A stretch of DNA of 64,000 nucleotides. Source: Bufo bufo. Its lineage: Eukaryota > Chordata > Amphibia > Anura > Bufonidae. The notes beneath the pieces are model-generated. The model was given only the letters and a program-made list of their open reading frames with translations, was not told the DNA's origin and ran no database searches. Each line of letters starts with the position of its first letter. Within the stretch, counting starts at the first letter, position 1. The position numbers and the translations under genes are program-made. This document shows, one piece after another, positions 43,856 to 54,649 of the stretch. The stretch is from contig NC_053391.1 in NCBI RefSeq assembly GCF_905171765.1, positions 656,799,750-656,863,749 of the forward strand. The letters are read 5' to 3'.

Positions 43856-44447
43856 TTATCACGAAGGAGTCTTGTTCATTATCGGAATTAACCAGACAAA
43901 TTGCTCCACCAACTAAGATCGTCCATGCACCACCACCCACAGAATCGAAAAAGAGCTATCAATCTGTCAATCCTTTCCATGTCCGGGCCGGGTGAGGTTT
44001 CCGTGTTGAGTCAAATTAAGCCGCAGGCTCCACTCCTGGTGGTGTCTTTCCTTCAATTCCTTTAAGTTTCAGCTTTGCAACCATACTCCCCTGGAACCCA
44101 AAGACTTTGGTTTCCCTGAAGCTGCTCGGCGGGTCATGGGAATAACGCCGCCGAATCCCGGGTTGGCTTCGTTTATGGTCGGAACTACGACTGTATTTGT
44201 CTTCGAACCTCCGACTTTCATTTTTGATTAATGAAAACATTCTTGGCAAATGCTGTCGCTTTGGTTCGTCTTGCACCAGTCCAAGAATTTCACCTCTAGC
44301 GGCGCAATACGGATGCCCCCGGCCGTCGCTCTTAATCTTGGCCCCAGTCCTGAAAACCAGCAAAATAGAACCAGAGTCCTATTCCATTATTCCTAGCTGA
44401 AGTATTCAAGCGACCCAGCCTGCTTTGAACACTGTAAATTTTTTCAA
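43836..44447 (-). pseudogene. 18S rRNA fragment, about 610 bp, antisense inside hAT-B
   Basis: The minus strand reads as the central part of eukaryotic 18S rRNA. Landmarks, given on the plus strand: GGGGGTCGCGTAACTAGTTA, TCGGAATTAACCAGACAAAT, CACCACCCACAGAATCGA, GTTGAGTCAAATTAAGCCGC, CAATTCCTTTAAGTTTCAGC, CATGGGAATAACGCCGCCG, TTGATTAATGAAAACATTCT, ATTCCATTATTCCTAGCTG and GCCTGCTTTGAACACT. Scattered substitutions and short deletions (for example in the region after CGACTGTAT) show it is not a working gene. Both edges join transposon sequence: the transposase frame on the left, the 41-bp array on the right. No poly-A or target duplication seen at the edges. Confidence 0.95.
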
Positions 44448-44448
44448 T

Positions 44449-44725
44449 TATCAGCTTAGCAGCAGGCACTCTCCCATAATGTTTTAAATGGTCAGCTCAG
44501 CAGCAGGCCCTCGACCATAATGTTTTAGAGGGTCAGCTCAGCAGCAGGCCCTCAACCATAATTTTTTCGATGGTCAGCTCAGCAGCAGACCCTTACCCAT
44601 AATGTTTTAGAGGGTCAGCTCAGCAGCAGGCCCTCACCCCTAATGTTTTAGATGGTCAGATCAGCAGGCCCTTGCTCCAAATGTTTTAGAGGGTCACCAG
44701 CAGGCCATAAATCATAATTTTTCAA
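44449..44725. repeat. 41-bp tandem array, about six copies
   Basis: Unit start GGTCAGCTCAGCAGCAGGCC followed by CTCGACCATAATGTTTTAGA. Starts at 44490, 44531, 44572, 44613 and 44654 (exact 41-bp spacing), then 44692. A degenerate first copy begins at about 44449 right after the 18S segment. Likely a subterminal repeat of the hAT. Confidence 0.92.
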
Positions 44726-46552
44726 GGGTGTGTATGATGCCCTCCTTTATGTGTAACAAATGGTGTATTGTAGTGCCGGTTTCTTGTAATTTTTGGCAGC
44801 CCTTTCACTTAGTGCATAGGCTTTATGAGTGTAGGAGTCCGAATACATGAACAATTGCACACACACAATGTGAATGAGGGCCTCCTTTATGTGATATACA
44901 GGAAAGAATGTTTCCTAACAATTTTTCTTCTAAAATCGATTTTATCTTTGGTTTTGTGCGTATTATTGTCAGTCTGTAAAAGTGGCGTACTACTGGGACA
45001 ACATCGTTCCCAGCAGCAACCTGGGAGTCCAAGATGCATCTAGACATCCTCCCCATGCTGTTCCCAAACCATTTCGGTGGTGTTTCCATCAATTTCTGAC
45101 CTTTTCCTATGAACCAGGCACCCTCCCCTCTTCAGAGCAGGGGGTGCCTGGTTTAATGCTCGGATTCTCCATTATACTACCGAGCACCCGAGCATCCCGA
45201 TGTGTTCGGCCAGAGCACCGGAGCACTTTGGTACTCGATCAACACTAGTACATACCTTATAGGAATAAAAGGTTAAGGAACAAGAAAAAAAACTATGTGG
45301 ATTAATAGAATTGTAAAGAAAGCAATAAAAGACAAAAAGAAAGCATTTAAATCACTAAAACAGGAGAGTAGTGAGGAAGCACTGAAAAACTATAAGGAAA
45401 AAAATAGAATATGTAAAAAACTAATAAAAGCATCCAAAACTAGAGACCGAGAGATTAATTGCCAAAGAGAGCAAAACTAACCAAAAAATGTCATACAACT
45501 ATATAATTGGTAAAAAGTATAAATCTGAAGGTGTCGGCACTCTACAGAGTAATGAGGGGGGAGTTGCAGAGAGTGATGAGGAGAAAGCAAAGCTATTAAA
45601 TATTTTTTTTCTCCACTGTATTGACTGAGGAAAATAAACTGTGAGATGAATTCCCCATTAAAAGTGTCCTGTCTGACCCAGGAAGAAGTACAGCGGCGCC
45701 TTAAAAAGATTAAAATAGACAAATCGCCAGGACCAGATGGCATACACCCCTGTATTCTAATAGAATTGAGTAATGTCATAGCCAGACCCTTATTTCTGAT
45801 ATTTGCAGACTCTATACTTACAGGGAGCATTCCACAGGATTGGCGCATAGCAAATGGTGCCAATATTCAAAAAGGGTCCAAAAACAGAGCCTGGAAACTG
45901 TAGGCCGGTAAGTTTAACATCTGTCGTGGAAAAACTGTTTTGAAGGTTTTCTAAGAGATGCTATCTTGGAGTACCTCAATGAAAATAAGCAAATAACGCC
46001 ATATCAGCAATTGCTTCATGAGGGTTCGGTCATGTCAAACTTATTTAATCAGTTTCTATGAGGAGGTAAGTTCTAGACTTGACAGCGGCAAATCAATGGA
46101 TGTTGTATATCTGGACTTCTTCAAAGCATTTGTACCGCATAAAAGGTTAGTATATAAAATGAGAATGCTTGGACTGGGAGAAAATATCTGTATGTGGGTA
46201 AGTAACTGGCTCAGTGATCGAAAACAGAGGGTGGTTATTGATGGTACACATTTAGATTGGGACACTGTCACTAGTGGGGTACCTCAGGGGTCAGTATTGG
46301 GCCCTATTCTCTTTAATATATTTATTAATGATCTTGTAGAAGGCTTGCACAGTAAAATATAAATTTTTGCAGATGACACTAAACTGTGTAAAGTAATTAA
46401 CACGGAAGAGGACAGTATACTACTACAGAGTGATCTGGATAGACTGGAGGCTTGGGCAGATAAGTGGCAGATGAGGTTTAACACTGACAAATGTAAGGTT
46501 ATGCACATGGAAGGAATAATGCAAGTCACCCGTACATACTAAATGGTAAAAC

Positions 46553-47078
46553 TGTCATGTCTTACCTGCTTGCTGCTCTCCTTCGTTTGACATGTGCTGG
46601 CGGCCATCTTGGTTTCTGGGTTTCTTGTAGCCTTCCACCCTGCGGCTCCTCCTTCCCCTGGGAGGAGCTGGATGCCTAGCTCATATATATAGGAGGTCTG
46701 TGGCTTCAGTTCCTTGCTTGGTCCTCTTGTGTTCACATGCTTCTAGACTGCTGCTGCTTCTGGTTCCTGATCCTGGCTTCGTCTGACTACCCTTCTGGTT
46801 CCTGATCCTGGCTTCGTCTGACTACCCTGCTGGTTCCTGATCCTGGCTTCGTCTGACTACCCTGCTGGTTCCTGATCCTGGCTTCGTCTGACTACCCTGC
46901 TGGTTCCTGATCCTGGCTTCGTCTGACTACCCTTCTGGTTCCTGACCTCTGGCTTCGCAAAGACTCTGCTCGGTTTCACCATCCGTTTGGACTTTTGCTT
47001 TACAGCTTTATTTTCAATAAAGCCTTCTTATTTTCAGCTTATCTCTTGTTGTACGTCTGGTTCATGGTTCCGTGACCA
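46553..47078 (+). repeat. Chromovirus 5' LTR with 35-bp minisatellite
   Basis: 526 bp, TGTCATGTCTTACC to CCGTGACCA. It contains about five and a half copies of a 35-bp unit (CTGGTTCCTGATCCTGGCTT then CGTCTGACTACCCTG) at 46760-46955, and a polyadenylation signal AATAAAG near 47017. A TATATATAGGAGG box lies at 46683-46695, a plausible promoter. Confidence 0.93.
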
Positions 47079-47091
47079 TTAGGACCAAGCC

Positions 47092-48250
47092 ATGAATTCT
47101 GACGGTACAGGGCCATCCTCGCTACCCACGCTGGTTGCCAGACTTGAGTCAGGCTGGATCACCTGTTGGGTCGGTTCGCTGTGGCGTTGCAAACCCTGCT
47201 TGAACGCACGGCTCATTTCGCTCTCCGTTGCCGATGGGTCGGTTGTCGCTCCTGGGCTCGCTCCTACTGCCGCTCCGGTTGTTGCGCCAGAGTCTACCCC
47301 GACACCTGTTGTTGCGCGCTGCGGTGTTTCGGGTATGACCGGTTCTGCACCCTTTCCACAGCGCTTTGGGGGAGAGCCAACTCAGTGCCGAGGTTTCCTT
47401 AACCAGGTGGGCATTATTTCGAGTTGCTGCCACATGCCTTTCCTACTGAGAGATCAAAGGTGGGCTTCTTGATCTCGCTGATCGGTCGGACAAGGCCTTG
47501 GCCTGGGCCAGCCCTTTATGGGAGAACAACAATCCGGTGGTTGCCGAGTTTTCCGGTTTTGTTGCTTCTCTTCGGAAGGTATTCGATGTGCCGGCTCGTA
47601 CTGCCTCTGCTGCGAAGCTCCTTATGTCCATCAGACAGGGTTCACGATCCGTAGCTGAATACGCCATGTGTTTCGTACCCTGGCAGCAGAGGTGGGCTGG
47701 AATAATGAGGCTCTGGTCGCTGCTTTCTCTCATGGTCCTCTCGGATGCCTTGAAGGATGAGGTTGCAGCTAAGGACCTACCAGTTAAATCGAGTCTCTTA
47801 TTTCTTTCCTGATTTTGATTGACACCAGACTCAGGGAGAGACCATCCTTTAAGGAGAACCTGCGGAGGGTCTTCTAACAGATTGGTGCCTACGTTTGCTG
47901 TCCCACCCGTGCCTCCCTCTCTTCCCACGCTCCTGGGGATGACTTGTCTGGGGGTGAACCCATGCAGCTGGGTTTGCTCGCCTGTCCGAGGGGGAGAGGG
48001 CACTCCGGAGACGTGAGGGCCGATGCATGTACTGTGGTCTCGGTGGGCATTTTCGGTTGGCATGTCCGAACCGTCCGGGAACGCTCGTACCCTGAGCATC
48101 CTGTCGGGGGCAGATCTTGGGTGGAGTCTCCTCGTCCACCGGTTTCCCGTGTTGACAAACCACTGATCACTGTTGTCCTCTCCTGGGTCGGGGGCTCGGT
48201 GACGACCAGGCGTTGGTGGACTCTGGTGGCTGGTGGTTTGTTCATTGATT
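47092..48250 (+). pseudogene. Chromovirus gag and protease, frameshifted
   Basis: Start ATG at 47092 (MNSDGTGPSSLP). Frame shifts follow within 100 bp. 47498-47812 encodes a capsid-type segment with LAWASPLWE-like start and FSGFVASLRKVFDVP, SIRQGSRSVAEYA. A CCHC zinc knuckle, CMYCGLGGHFRLACP, is read at about 48026-48070. The protease core DSGG-like ALVDSGAGG-type text lies near 48208-48235 but is broken. A 359-codon frame on the opposite strand (47443-48522) is an antisense shadow. Confidence 0.8.
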
Positions 48251-48299
48251 AGTGTGTTCGCTTGCCGCCAATTCCATTTCCTCTGCAGGCTCGAGGTTC

Positions 48300-51234
48300 C
48301 CCACTGGCTCTTGAGGCGAAAGACGGCAGACCCTTCTGCCGCCACACGTGACTCATGAGACCCTTCCAGTGGGGTAAGCAATTGGTGCCGTTCACAGAGA
48401 GCGGTCCTGCACTCACAGGTTATTCGTCTCCACACTACTCGGTGGTCCTTGGGGTACCCCTGGGCTCCAGAAGCATAATCCGACTTTCGATTGGAGATCG
48501 GTCGAGATCCTCTCGTGGTCACCGCAGTGTGGGGCTAGTTGCATCCATGGGTCTGTCAAGTTGCTGTGTACTTCCTCGGACTCTCTGTTGCCTCCTGAAT
48601 ATGAGGAGTACCGGGATGTATTCGATAAGGTGCGCGCGGTTGCCCTACCTCCGCACCGCCCATATGATTGTGCCATAGAGTTACAATCTGGTGCCGTTCC
48701 TCCTCGTGGCAAAGTCTATCCACTGTCGGTAGCGGAGAATGAGGCCATGGAGGAGTACGTGAGGAAGGCGCTTTCACGCGGACACATTCGCAAATCTTCG
48801 TCCCCGGCAGGGGCTGGATTTTTCTTTGTGAAAAAGAAGGGCGGTGAGTTGAGGCCTTGCATCGATTACAGGGGTATCAATCGCATCACGATCAAGAACG
48901 CTTACCCGATACCCTTGATTTCCGAGCTGTTCGATCGCCTTAAAGGGGCCACGGTCTTTACCAAACTCGACCTGAGGGCGGCATATAACCTGGTAAGGAT
49001 CAAGGCGGGCGATGAGTGGAAGACCGCGTTTAACACCAGGACCGGTCATTACGAATCCTTGGTTATGCCCTTTGGGTTGTGCAATGCGCCCGCAGTCTTT
49101 CAGGAATTCATCAACGATGTTTTCCGTGACCTGTTGCAGCAGTGTGTGGTAGTCTATTTGGATGACATCTTGGTATATTCTGAATCCATGGAGGCCCACA
49201 TTCTGGATGTCAGACGAGTGTTGCAACGGTTACGAGAGAACAAGCTGTTCGGTAAGCTTGAGAAATGCGAATTTCACCGATCCCAGGTAACCTTCTTAGG
49301 TTACATCATTTCCGCTGAGGGGTTCTCCATGGATCCTGAGAAGGTTTCGGCTGTCTTACAGTGGCCCCAGCCCAGTGGTCTTCGTTCCCTGCAGCGCTTT
49401 TTTGGGCTTCGCCAATTATTATCGGAAGTTCATCAGGGACTTTTCCATGCTGGCCAAGCCTCTCACGGATCTGACCAGGAAGGGCAGTAATTCCCAGGTC
49501 TGGCCGCTCGAGGCCATCCGAGCTTTTGAGGCCCTAAAGTCCGCCTTTGTGTCGGCTCCGATTCTGTCGCATCCCAACCCTGGGTTGCCCTTTGTCCTCG
49601 AGGTGGACGCGTCTGAGACGGGAGTAGGCGCCCTTCTGTCTCAGCGTAGAACACCAGAGGGTCCTCTGCTTCCTTGTGGGTTTTACTCCCGGAAACTGTC
49701 TTCCGCGGAGTGCAACTATCAGATTGGTGACAGGGAGTTATTGGCCATCGTGCAGGCCCTTAAAGAATGGAGGCACTTGCTCGAGGGTTCGGTGGTTCCG
49801 GTTCTCATCCTGACGGACCACAAGAATCTGACCTACCTTTCTGAGGCCAAGAGATTGACACCACGTCAGGCCAGATGGGCTCTGTTCTTGTCACATTTTA
49901 ATTACGTGGTCTCCTACCTACCCGGTTCCAAGAACATCAGGGCGGATGCCTTATCACGGCAGTACTCCGAGCTGTCCAGGGAGGAGTCGATTCCGACTTC
50001 GGTCATACCTCCGAATCAGATCCTGGCCGCCATTCGCACCAGCCTGACCTCTCCCCTGGGTGAGCAGATTTTGGCGGCTCAATCTGGTGCTCCCTCTGGG
50101 AGACCCAACGGCAGATGTTTTGTGCCTGAGGAGTTGCGCACTCGGTTGTTGCGAACCTACCATAACTCCAAGACCGCGGGGCATCCTGGAAAGAATCAGC
50201 TGTCCTGGGCTGTTTCACGTCTGTTCTGGTGGCCTTCCCTACGTTCCGACATCGCCGCATATGTAGCGGCATGCTCCGTTTGTGCCCAGAGTAAGTCCCC
50301 TCGGCACCTTCCGTTGGGCCTTCTGCAACCCATAGCCACCGGGGAGCGTCCATGGTCACACCTGGGGATGGATTTCATTGTGGACCTCCCTGCATCCCGA
50401 GGCCATACGGTCATTCTCATGATTGTGGATCGGTTTTCCAAAATGTGCCACTGTGTTCCTCTCAAGAAGTTACCCTCTGCACAAGAGTTGGCCACGATTT
50501 TTGCCAGGGAGGTCTTCCGGTTGCACGGTTTGCCTAAGGAGATTGTGTCGGATCGGGGGGGTCAGTTTGTGTCCAGGTTCTGGCGCGCCTTTTGCTCCCA
50601 GTTGGGGATTCATCTCTCCTTCTCCTCGGCCTACCACCCTCAGTCCAATGGGGCCGCAGAACGATCCAATCAGGCCTTGGAGCAATTCCTTCGTTGCTAT
50701 GTCTCCGATCACCAAGACAATTGGGTTGACCTCCTGCCTTGGGCTGAGTTTGCCAGGAACACGGCGGTGAACTCTTCCTCTGGGACGTCTCCCTTCATGG
50801 CCAATTATGGGTTCCAACCTGCCGTGTTACCGGAGGTATTCTCTCCCCAGGATATTCCGGCTGTGGAGGATCACCTTTCCGTCCTACGTGCTTCTTGGGT
50901 ACAGATCCAGAAGTCCCTTGAGGTCTCTGCGCAGCGCCAGAGACTCCAGGCTGATCGCAGACGAGCGCCTGCTCCTTCCTACCAGGTCGGAGACCGTGTA
51001 TGGCTGTCCACCCGCAACCTCAACCTTCGAGTGCCCACTCCCAAGCTGGCGCCTCGCTTTGTTGGTCCCTTCCGAGTGCTTCGCAGGGTAAACCCGGTAG
51101 CCTATGCCCTTGCGCTTCCTCCTGGCATGCGGATCTCCAACGTGTTTCATGTCTCCCTGTTGAAGCCACTGGTGTGTAATCGTTTCACTTCCTCGGTTCC
51201 TCGGCCCTCGTCCGGTCCAAGTGGGCAATCGTGA
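48300..51234 (+). pseudogene. Chromovirus pol: RT, RNase H, integrase
   Basis: Reverse transcriptase in the frame 48561-49490: [32 protein letters not shown] block, [14 protein letters not shown] (Asp), [22 protein letters not shown] (catalytic pair, about 49153). A run of six T at 49398-49403 marks a frameshift to the frame 49375-51234: [13 protein letters not shown], RNase H LEVDASETGVGALLSQ and LTDHKNLTYL, integrase zinc-binding HPGK...CSVCAQSK, and catalytic GMDFIVDLP, VSDRGGQF and GAAERSNQ, with 35 residues between the second Asp and Glu (DD35E). The integrase half (619 codons) is otherwise open. Confidence 0.95.
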
Positions 51235-51433
51235 GGAATATGAGGTGAGCAATATCCTGGACTCACGCCTGGTCCGCGGTCGGTTGCAGTTTTTGGTCCA
51301 TTGGCGTGGTTATGGTCCAGAGGAGCGTTCCTGGGTTCCCTCCGCAGATGTCCATGCTCCTGCCTTGCTCCGAGCCTTCCACGCACGCTTCCCTCAGAAA
51401 CCGTTTTGTGCTCCGCGGAGGAGGGGCCCTTGA
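51221..51433 (+). pseudogene. Chromodomain tail of integrase
   Basis: Reads YEVSNILDSRLVRGRLQFLV then HWRGYGPEERSWVPSADV, a chromodomain as in vertebrate chromoviruses, where it targets integration to histone-marked chromatin. It sits in a different frame from the preceding integrase frame (51234 stop), so one indel separates them. Ends just before the polypurine tract. Confidence 0.9.
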
Positions 51434-51444
51434 GGGGGAGGTAC

Positions 51445-51970
51445 CGTCATGGTCTTACCTGCTTGCTGCTCTCCTTCGTTTGACATGTGCTGGCGGCCAT
51501 CTTGGTTTCTGGGTTTCTTGTAGCCTTCCACCCTGCGGCTCCTCCTTCCCCTGGGAGGAGCTGGATGCCTAGCTCATATATATAGGAGGTCTGTGGCTTC
51601 AGTTCCTTGCTTGGTCCTCTTGTGTTCACATGCTTCTAAGACTGCTGCTGCTTCTGGTTCCTGATCCTGGCTTCGTCTGACTACCCTTCTGGTTCCTGAT
51701 CCTGGCTTCGTCTGACTACCCTGCTGATTCCTGATCCTGGCTTCGTCTGACTACCCTGCTGGTTCCTGATCCTGGCTTCGTCTGACTACCCTGCTGGTTC
51801 CTGATCCTGGCTTCGTCTGACTACCCTTCTGGTTCCTGACCTCTGGCTTCGCAAAGACTCTGCTCGGTTTCACCATCCGTTTGGACTTTTGCTTTACAGC
51901 TTTATTTTCAATAAAGCCTTCTTATTTTCACTTATCTCTTGTTGTACGTCTGGTTCATGGTTCCGTGACA
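51445..51970 (+). repeat. Chromovirus 3' LTR
   Basis: 526 bp, CGTCATGGTCTTACC (first base changed from T) to TTCCGTGACA. Same 35-bp minisatellite at 51654-51850, with an ATTCC variant copy, so both LTRs hold about the same number of units. Followed by the AAAAC duplication and the LINE. Confidence 0.94.
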
Positions 51971-52694
51971 AAAACACTGGGTAACACTGACATGGAAAAG
52001 GACCTAGGAATTTTAGTGGACAGCAAACTAAGCTATAGAAACCAGTGTCAGGCAGCTGCTGCCAAGGCCAATAAGATAATAAAAAGGGGCATAGATGCCC
52101 GTGATGAGAACATAGTCCTACCACTTTACAAATCACTGGTCAGACCATACATGGAGGACTGTGTACAGTTCTGGGCTCCTGTGAACAAGGCAGACATGGC
52201 AGAGCTGGAGAGGATCCAGAGGAGGGCAACTAATCTAATAACTGGAATGGGGGGACTACAGTACCCTGAAAGATTATCAACATTAGGGTTATTCACTTTA
52301 GAAAAAAGACGACATCCTCTGCGTCTGGAGGAACGAAGTTTTGTACACAAACATAGAAGAGGATTCTTTACGGTAAGAGCAGTGAGACTATGGAGCTCTC
52401 TGCCTGAGGAGGTGGTGATGGTGAGTACAATAAAGAGTTCAAGAGGGGCCTGGATGTATTTCTGGAGTGTAATAATATTACAGGCTATAGCTACTAGAGA
52501 GGGGTCATTGATCCAGGGAGTTATTCTGATTGCCTGATTGGAGTCGGGAAGGAATTTCTTTCCCCTTAAGTGGGGAAAATTGGCTTCTACCTCACAGGTT
52601 TTTTTACTCTGGATCAACTAGCAGGATAACAGGCCAAACTGGGTGGGCAGATGTCTTTTTTCAGCCTTATGTACTATGTTACTATGTATGTTAT

Positions 52695-53666
52695 GTCCAG
52701 TGGAGAGAACATCAGCCGCACACAGCGGAAAGTTTAATTTAAGTGATAATCCTCTGTAATCCAATATGCAATGTTTATCAAGGCAGAAATGTCAAATGTT
52801 GGATTACACAGGATGCTTCATTTTCTACTCTGCGCTTCCGCTATCCTCCGTTTTATTTATATGAGTGGGAGGGAGATGGGTGATGTGCCCCTACCCTTCG
52901 TACAACGTGGTGCTGACACACCGTGGGATGGTTTCCACTAGATTTTGGGTTATGTTTGTGGCTTTTTGGAGCACATTCAGCCAAAAAGAGCATTTTTGGG
53001 GGCAGGTACTGATGCTAGATGCAGCTTTCAATCAGCCTTTCTCCCCTGGAAATAAGTGGCCAAGCGGAAAACCCTGAAAAACAGTAATTAGCCTTAGGTA
53101 GCGTTGTCCGGTCAGAATCTGAAATAATTGATTGTAACCCAATGATGCCGTGATTAATGCGTTGAGTTATTGTCTGCAGCTACTACTTGACACAAATTAC
53201 TCATCTGATATCGACGTCACTTCAGTGCATGTGAATGGCGCTGTAAGTATCACCTTGTAGTGTCAAAAATGACAGTATTGGCTCGTAGGATGTGTCATAT
53301 AAAATGAAAGGGAGACATTTGCTTTCATGCGAGGAGAGAGAAAATATACAAGACTGACATCAGTAAAAGACCACATGGCCCATCTGTAGTTTGCCCTTAA
53401 ATTATTTCCTTTTTATTTTTCTCTTGGGCTAGACATATGTTTATCCCCTTCACGCCGCAGTTTTGGCCTTTCTGACACATCCCTTTTTTTCAAATTTCAC
53501 ATGTCACTTTAATATTATTTTTCATGACATATTGTACTTCATCAGCATTGTAATTTGCAAAAAAAAATAAAAATCTGAACTTCCACAGAAATTTAGAAAA
53601 TTAGCAATTTTGAACATGATTTTTTTTCCTTCTTTTGATACAGATAATCCTATCACACAAAAAAGG
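52695..53666. other. Intergenic, no gene seen
   Basis: 52695-53440 looks single-copy without repeat structure. 53445-53640 resembles a frequent frog repeat end (CCCCTTCACGCCGCAGTTTT). No coding similarity. Confidence 0.4.
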
Positions 53667-53670
53667 TTAA

Positions 53671-54053
53671 CAGGGTTATTCTGGAAAAAATATCACAATG
53701 GTGGGGTTACGAATCAGCCGTTTCGGGAAGCTGCGGCACTCACAGAATCTCTAGTGAGCACTGCAGCCTCCTGACATCTTACCAAGCACAGCGACGTACA
53801 GTGTATAGCGGCTGTGCTTAGTATCACAGCTGAGCCCCATTCACTTAAATGGTACTGAGCTGCAACTAGGCCACGTGACCGATGTACGGTGGCACCACAT
53901 GGCCTAGAAAGACCTTGCAGCACTCATGGAGCGCCAGAGTTATTCTAACAGTTGATCAGTGGGGGGGGGTTCCGGGTGTCAGACCCCCATCAATCTGATA
54001 TTGATGATCTGTCCTGAGGATAAGTCTTCAACATGTTTTCCCCGATAACCCCT
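53671..54053. mobile_element. TTAA-flanked MITE, 383 bp
   Basis: TTAA at 53667-53670 and 54054-54057. Ends CAGGGTTATTCTGG and CCCCGATAACCCCT (inverted GGGTTAT / ATAACCC). Inner dyads include CACAGCGACGTACAGTG and GTGCTTAGTATCAC. No ORF. Related in style to 61409-61710. Confidence 0.7.
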
Positions 54054-54649
54054 TTAACAATTAACATTTTTTTTAAGAGATGTTATAAGGCCTATATGTT
54101 TAGGAGCAGTCTCTCAAATTTTCAAGAGTATTTTTAAAACAAATTTTTTTTAGGAACCAGTTCCATTCTGAAGTGGCTTTGAGGGGTCAGGTCTATATAA
54201 TTGAACCCCCCCTCAAAGTATTCGAAACCATTTCTAGGAAATGTTTTAACTCTTTAGGCGTTTCACAGGAATCAAATAAAACTAAATCTAAATATGTTGA
54301 GTTTTAGACTTGCGATAATTACGCCCTGATTCTGCAGTGTCTCCAAGTATCCCATATGTTGCCCTAGTGTGCAGCATGACTTAAACACAAGCATCACCTG
54401 ATCCCCCACCATTGGATTCCAACTCCATCACTGCCCCACCATCCAATGACTGGCTGCAGCAGTGATGTGTTACCCATGTGTTACGTGACCCACTGACATG
54501 ATGTATAGGGGGACACATCACCACTGCGGCCAGTCATTGACCCAGGGAGACCCAGGACTCTCAGAACTGGTGGGCCAGCAATGGAGCTTGGAGCCAGAAC
54601 CCAGCAGCGGGGATCAGGTAAGTATCACTGAAGGTCCGCCCATGTGGTG
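54054..54649. other. Intergenic, no gene seen
   Basis: Contains a dyad of CACTGCTGCAGCC-type words near 54430-54530 (CAATGACTGGCTGCAGCAGTG against CCACTGCGGCCAGTCATTG), probably a decayed MITE. No coding signal. Confidence 0.4.

Larger units (their letters stand above)
38192..45247 (+). mobile_element. BED-finger hAT transposon B, 7056 bp, with captured 18S segment
   Basis: Perfect 8-bp duplications GTACATAC at 38184-38191 and 45248-45255. Ends TAGTGATTATCGAG and CTCGATCAACACTA. Layout: left terminal region with TATA-like box, MITE (38427-38855), ~100-bp subterminal repeats (39120-39940) interrupted by a hAT MITE, transposase remnant (40019-43855) split by a solo LTR, an antisense 18S rRNA segment (43836-44447), a 41-bp tandem array (44449-44725) and the right end. 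Interrupts the LINE endonuclease-to-reverse-transcriptase linker. Confidence 0.94.
46553..51970 (+). mobile_element. Ty3/gypsy chromovirus, 5.4 kb, two LTRs
   Basis: Complete LTR element: 526-bp LTRs, 5-bp duplications AAAAC at 46548-46552 and 51971-51975, polypurine tract TGAGGGGGAGGTACC before the 3' LTR. Gene order gag, protease, reverse transcriptase, RNase H, integrase, chromodomain is that of chromoviruses. LTRs differ at few positions, so insertion is relatively recent, yet gag and pol carry frameshifts. Host is the LINE at 36728-52694. Confidence 0.96.
45295..52537 (+). pseudogene. LINE ORF2 reverse transcriptase, split by the chromovirus
   Basis: Continuation of ORF2 after the hAT. 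45295-45480 encodes a Lys-rich linker. 45646-45903 has KIDKSPGPDGIHP and IPQDWRIANG. 46018-46362 has palm motifs [24 protein letters not shown], then an in-frame TAA (46360-46362) immediately before the catalytic FADDTKLC. 51981-52537 has EKDLGILVDSKLSY, LPLYKSLVRPYME, QRRATNLITGMGGLQYPER and RLEERSFVHKHRRG. Internal frameshifts and the stop exclude activity. Confidence 0.9.
36728..52694 (+). mobile_element. CR1-like LINE, longest copy, split by hAT and chromovirus
   Basis: Plus-strand non-LTR element in three parts: 36728-38191, 45248-46552 and 51971-52694. It carries an ORF1 esterase domain, an ORF2 endonuclease and reverse transcriptase, and a short 3' tail of ATGTTACT-type repeats near 52670-52692. 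About 3.5 kb of LINE sequence remains. Same family as 1605-5545 and 63215-63773. Both insertions have exact duplications (GTACATAC; AAAAC), so the reading across each gap is unambiguous. Confidence 0.93.

Noticed and set aside
44016..44400. Frames on both strands in 44016-44400
   Set aside because: They lie in the 18S rRNA-derived segment and are not coding.
43836..44447. A functional rRNA gene
   Set aside because: Only about one third of 18S is present, with substitutions and deletions, and it is embedded in a transposon.
44449..44725. CRISPR-like array (regular 41-bp spacing)
   Set aside because: There are no unique spacers; whole units repeat, and the context is a vertebrate DNA transposon.
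47443..48522. 359-codon minus-strand frame
   Set aside because: Antisense to the chromovirus gag; Arg/Ser/Pro-rich with no motif, while the opposite strand shows a CCHC knuckle and capsid text.
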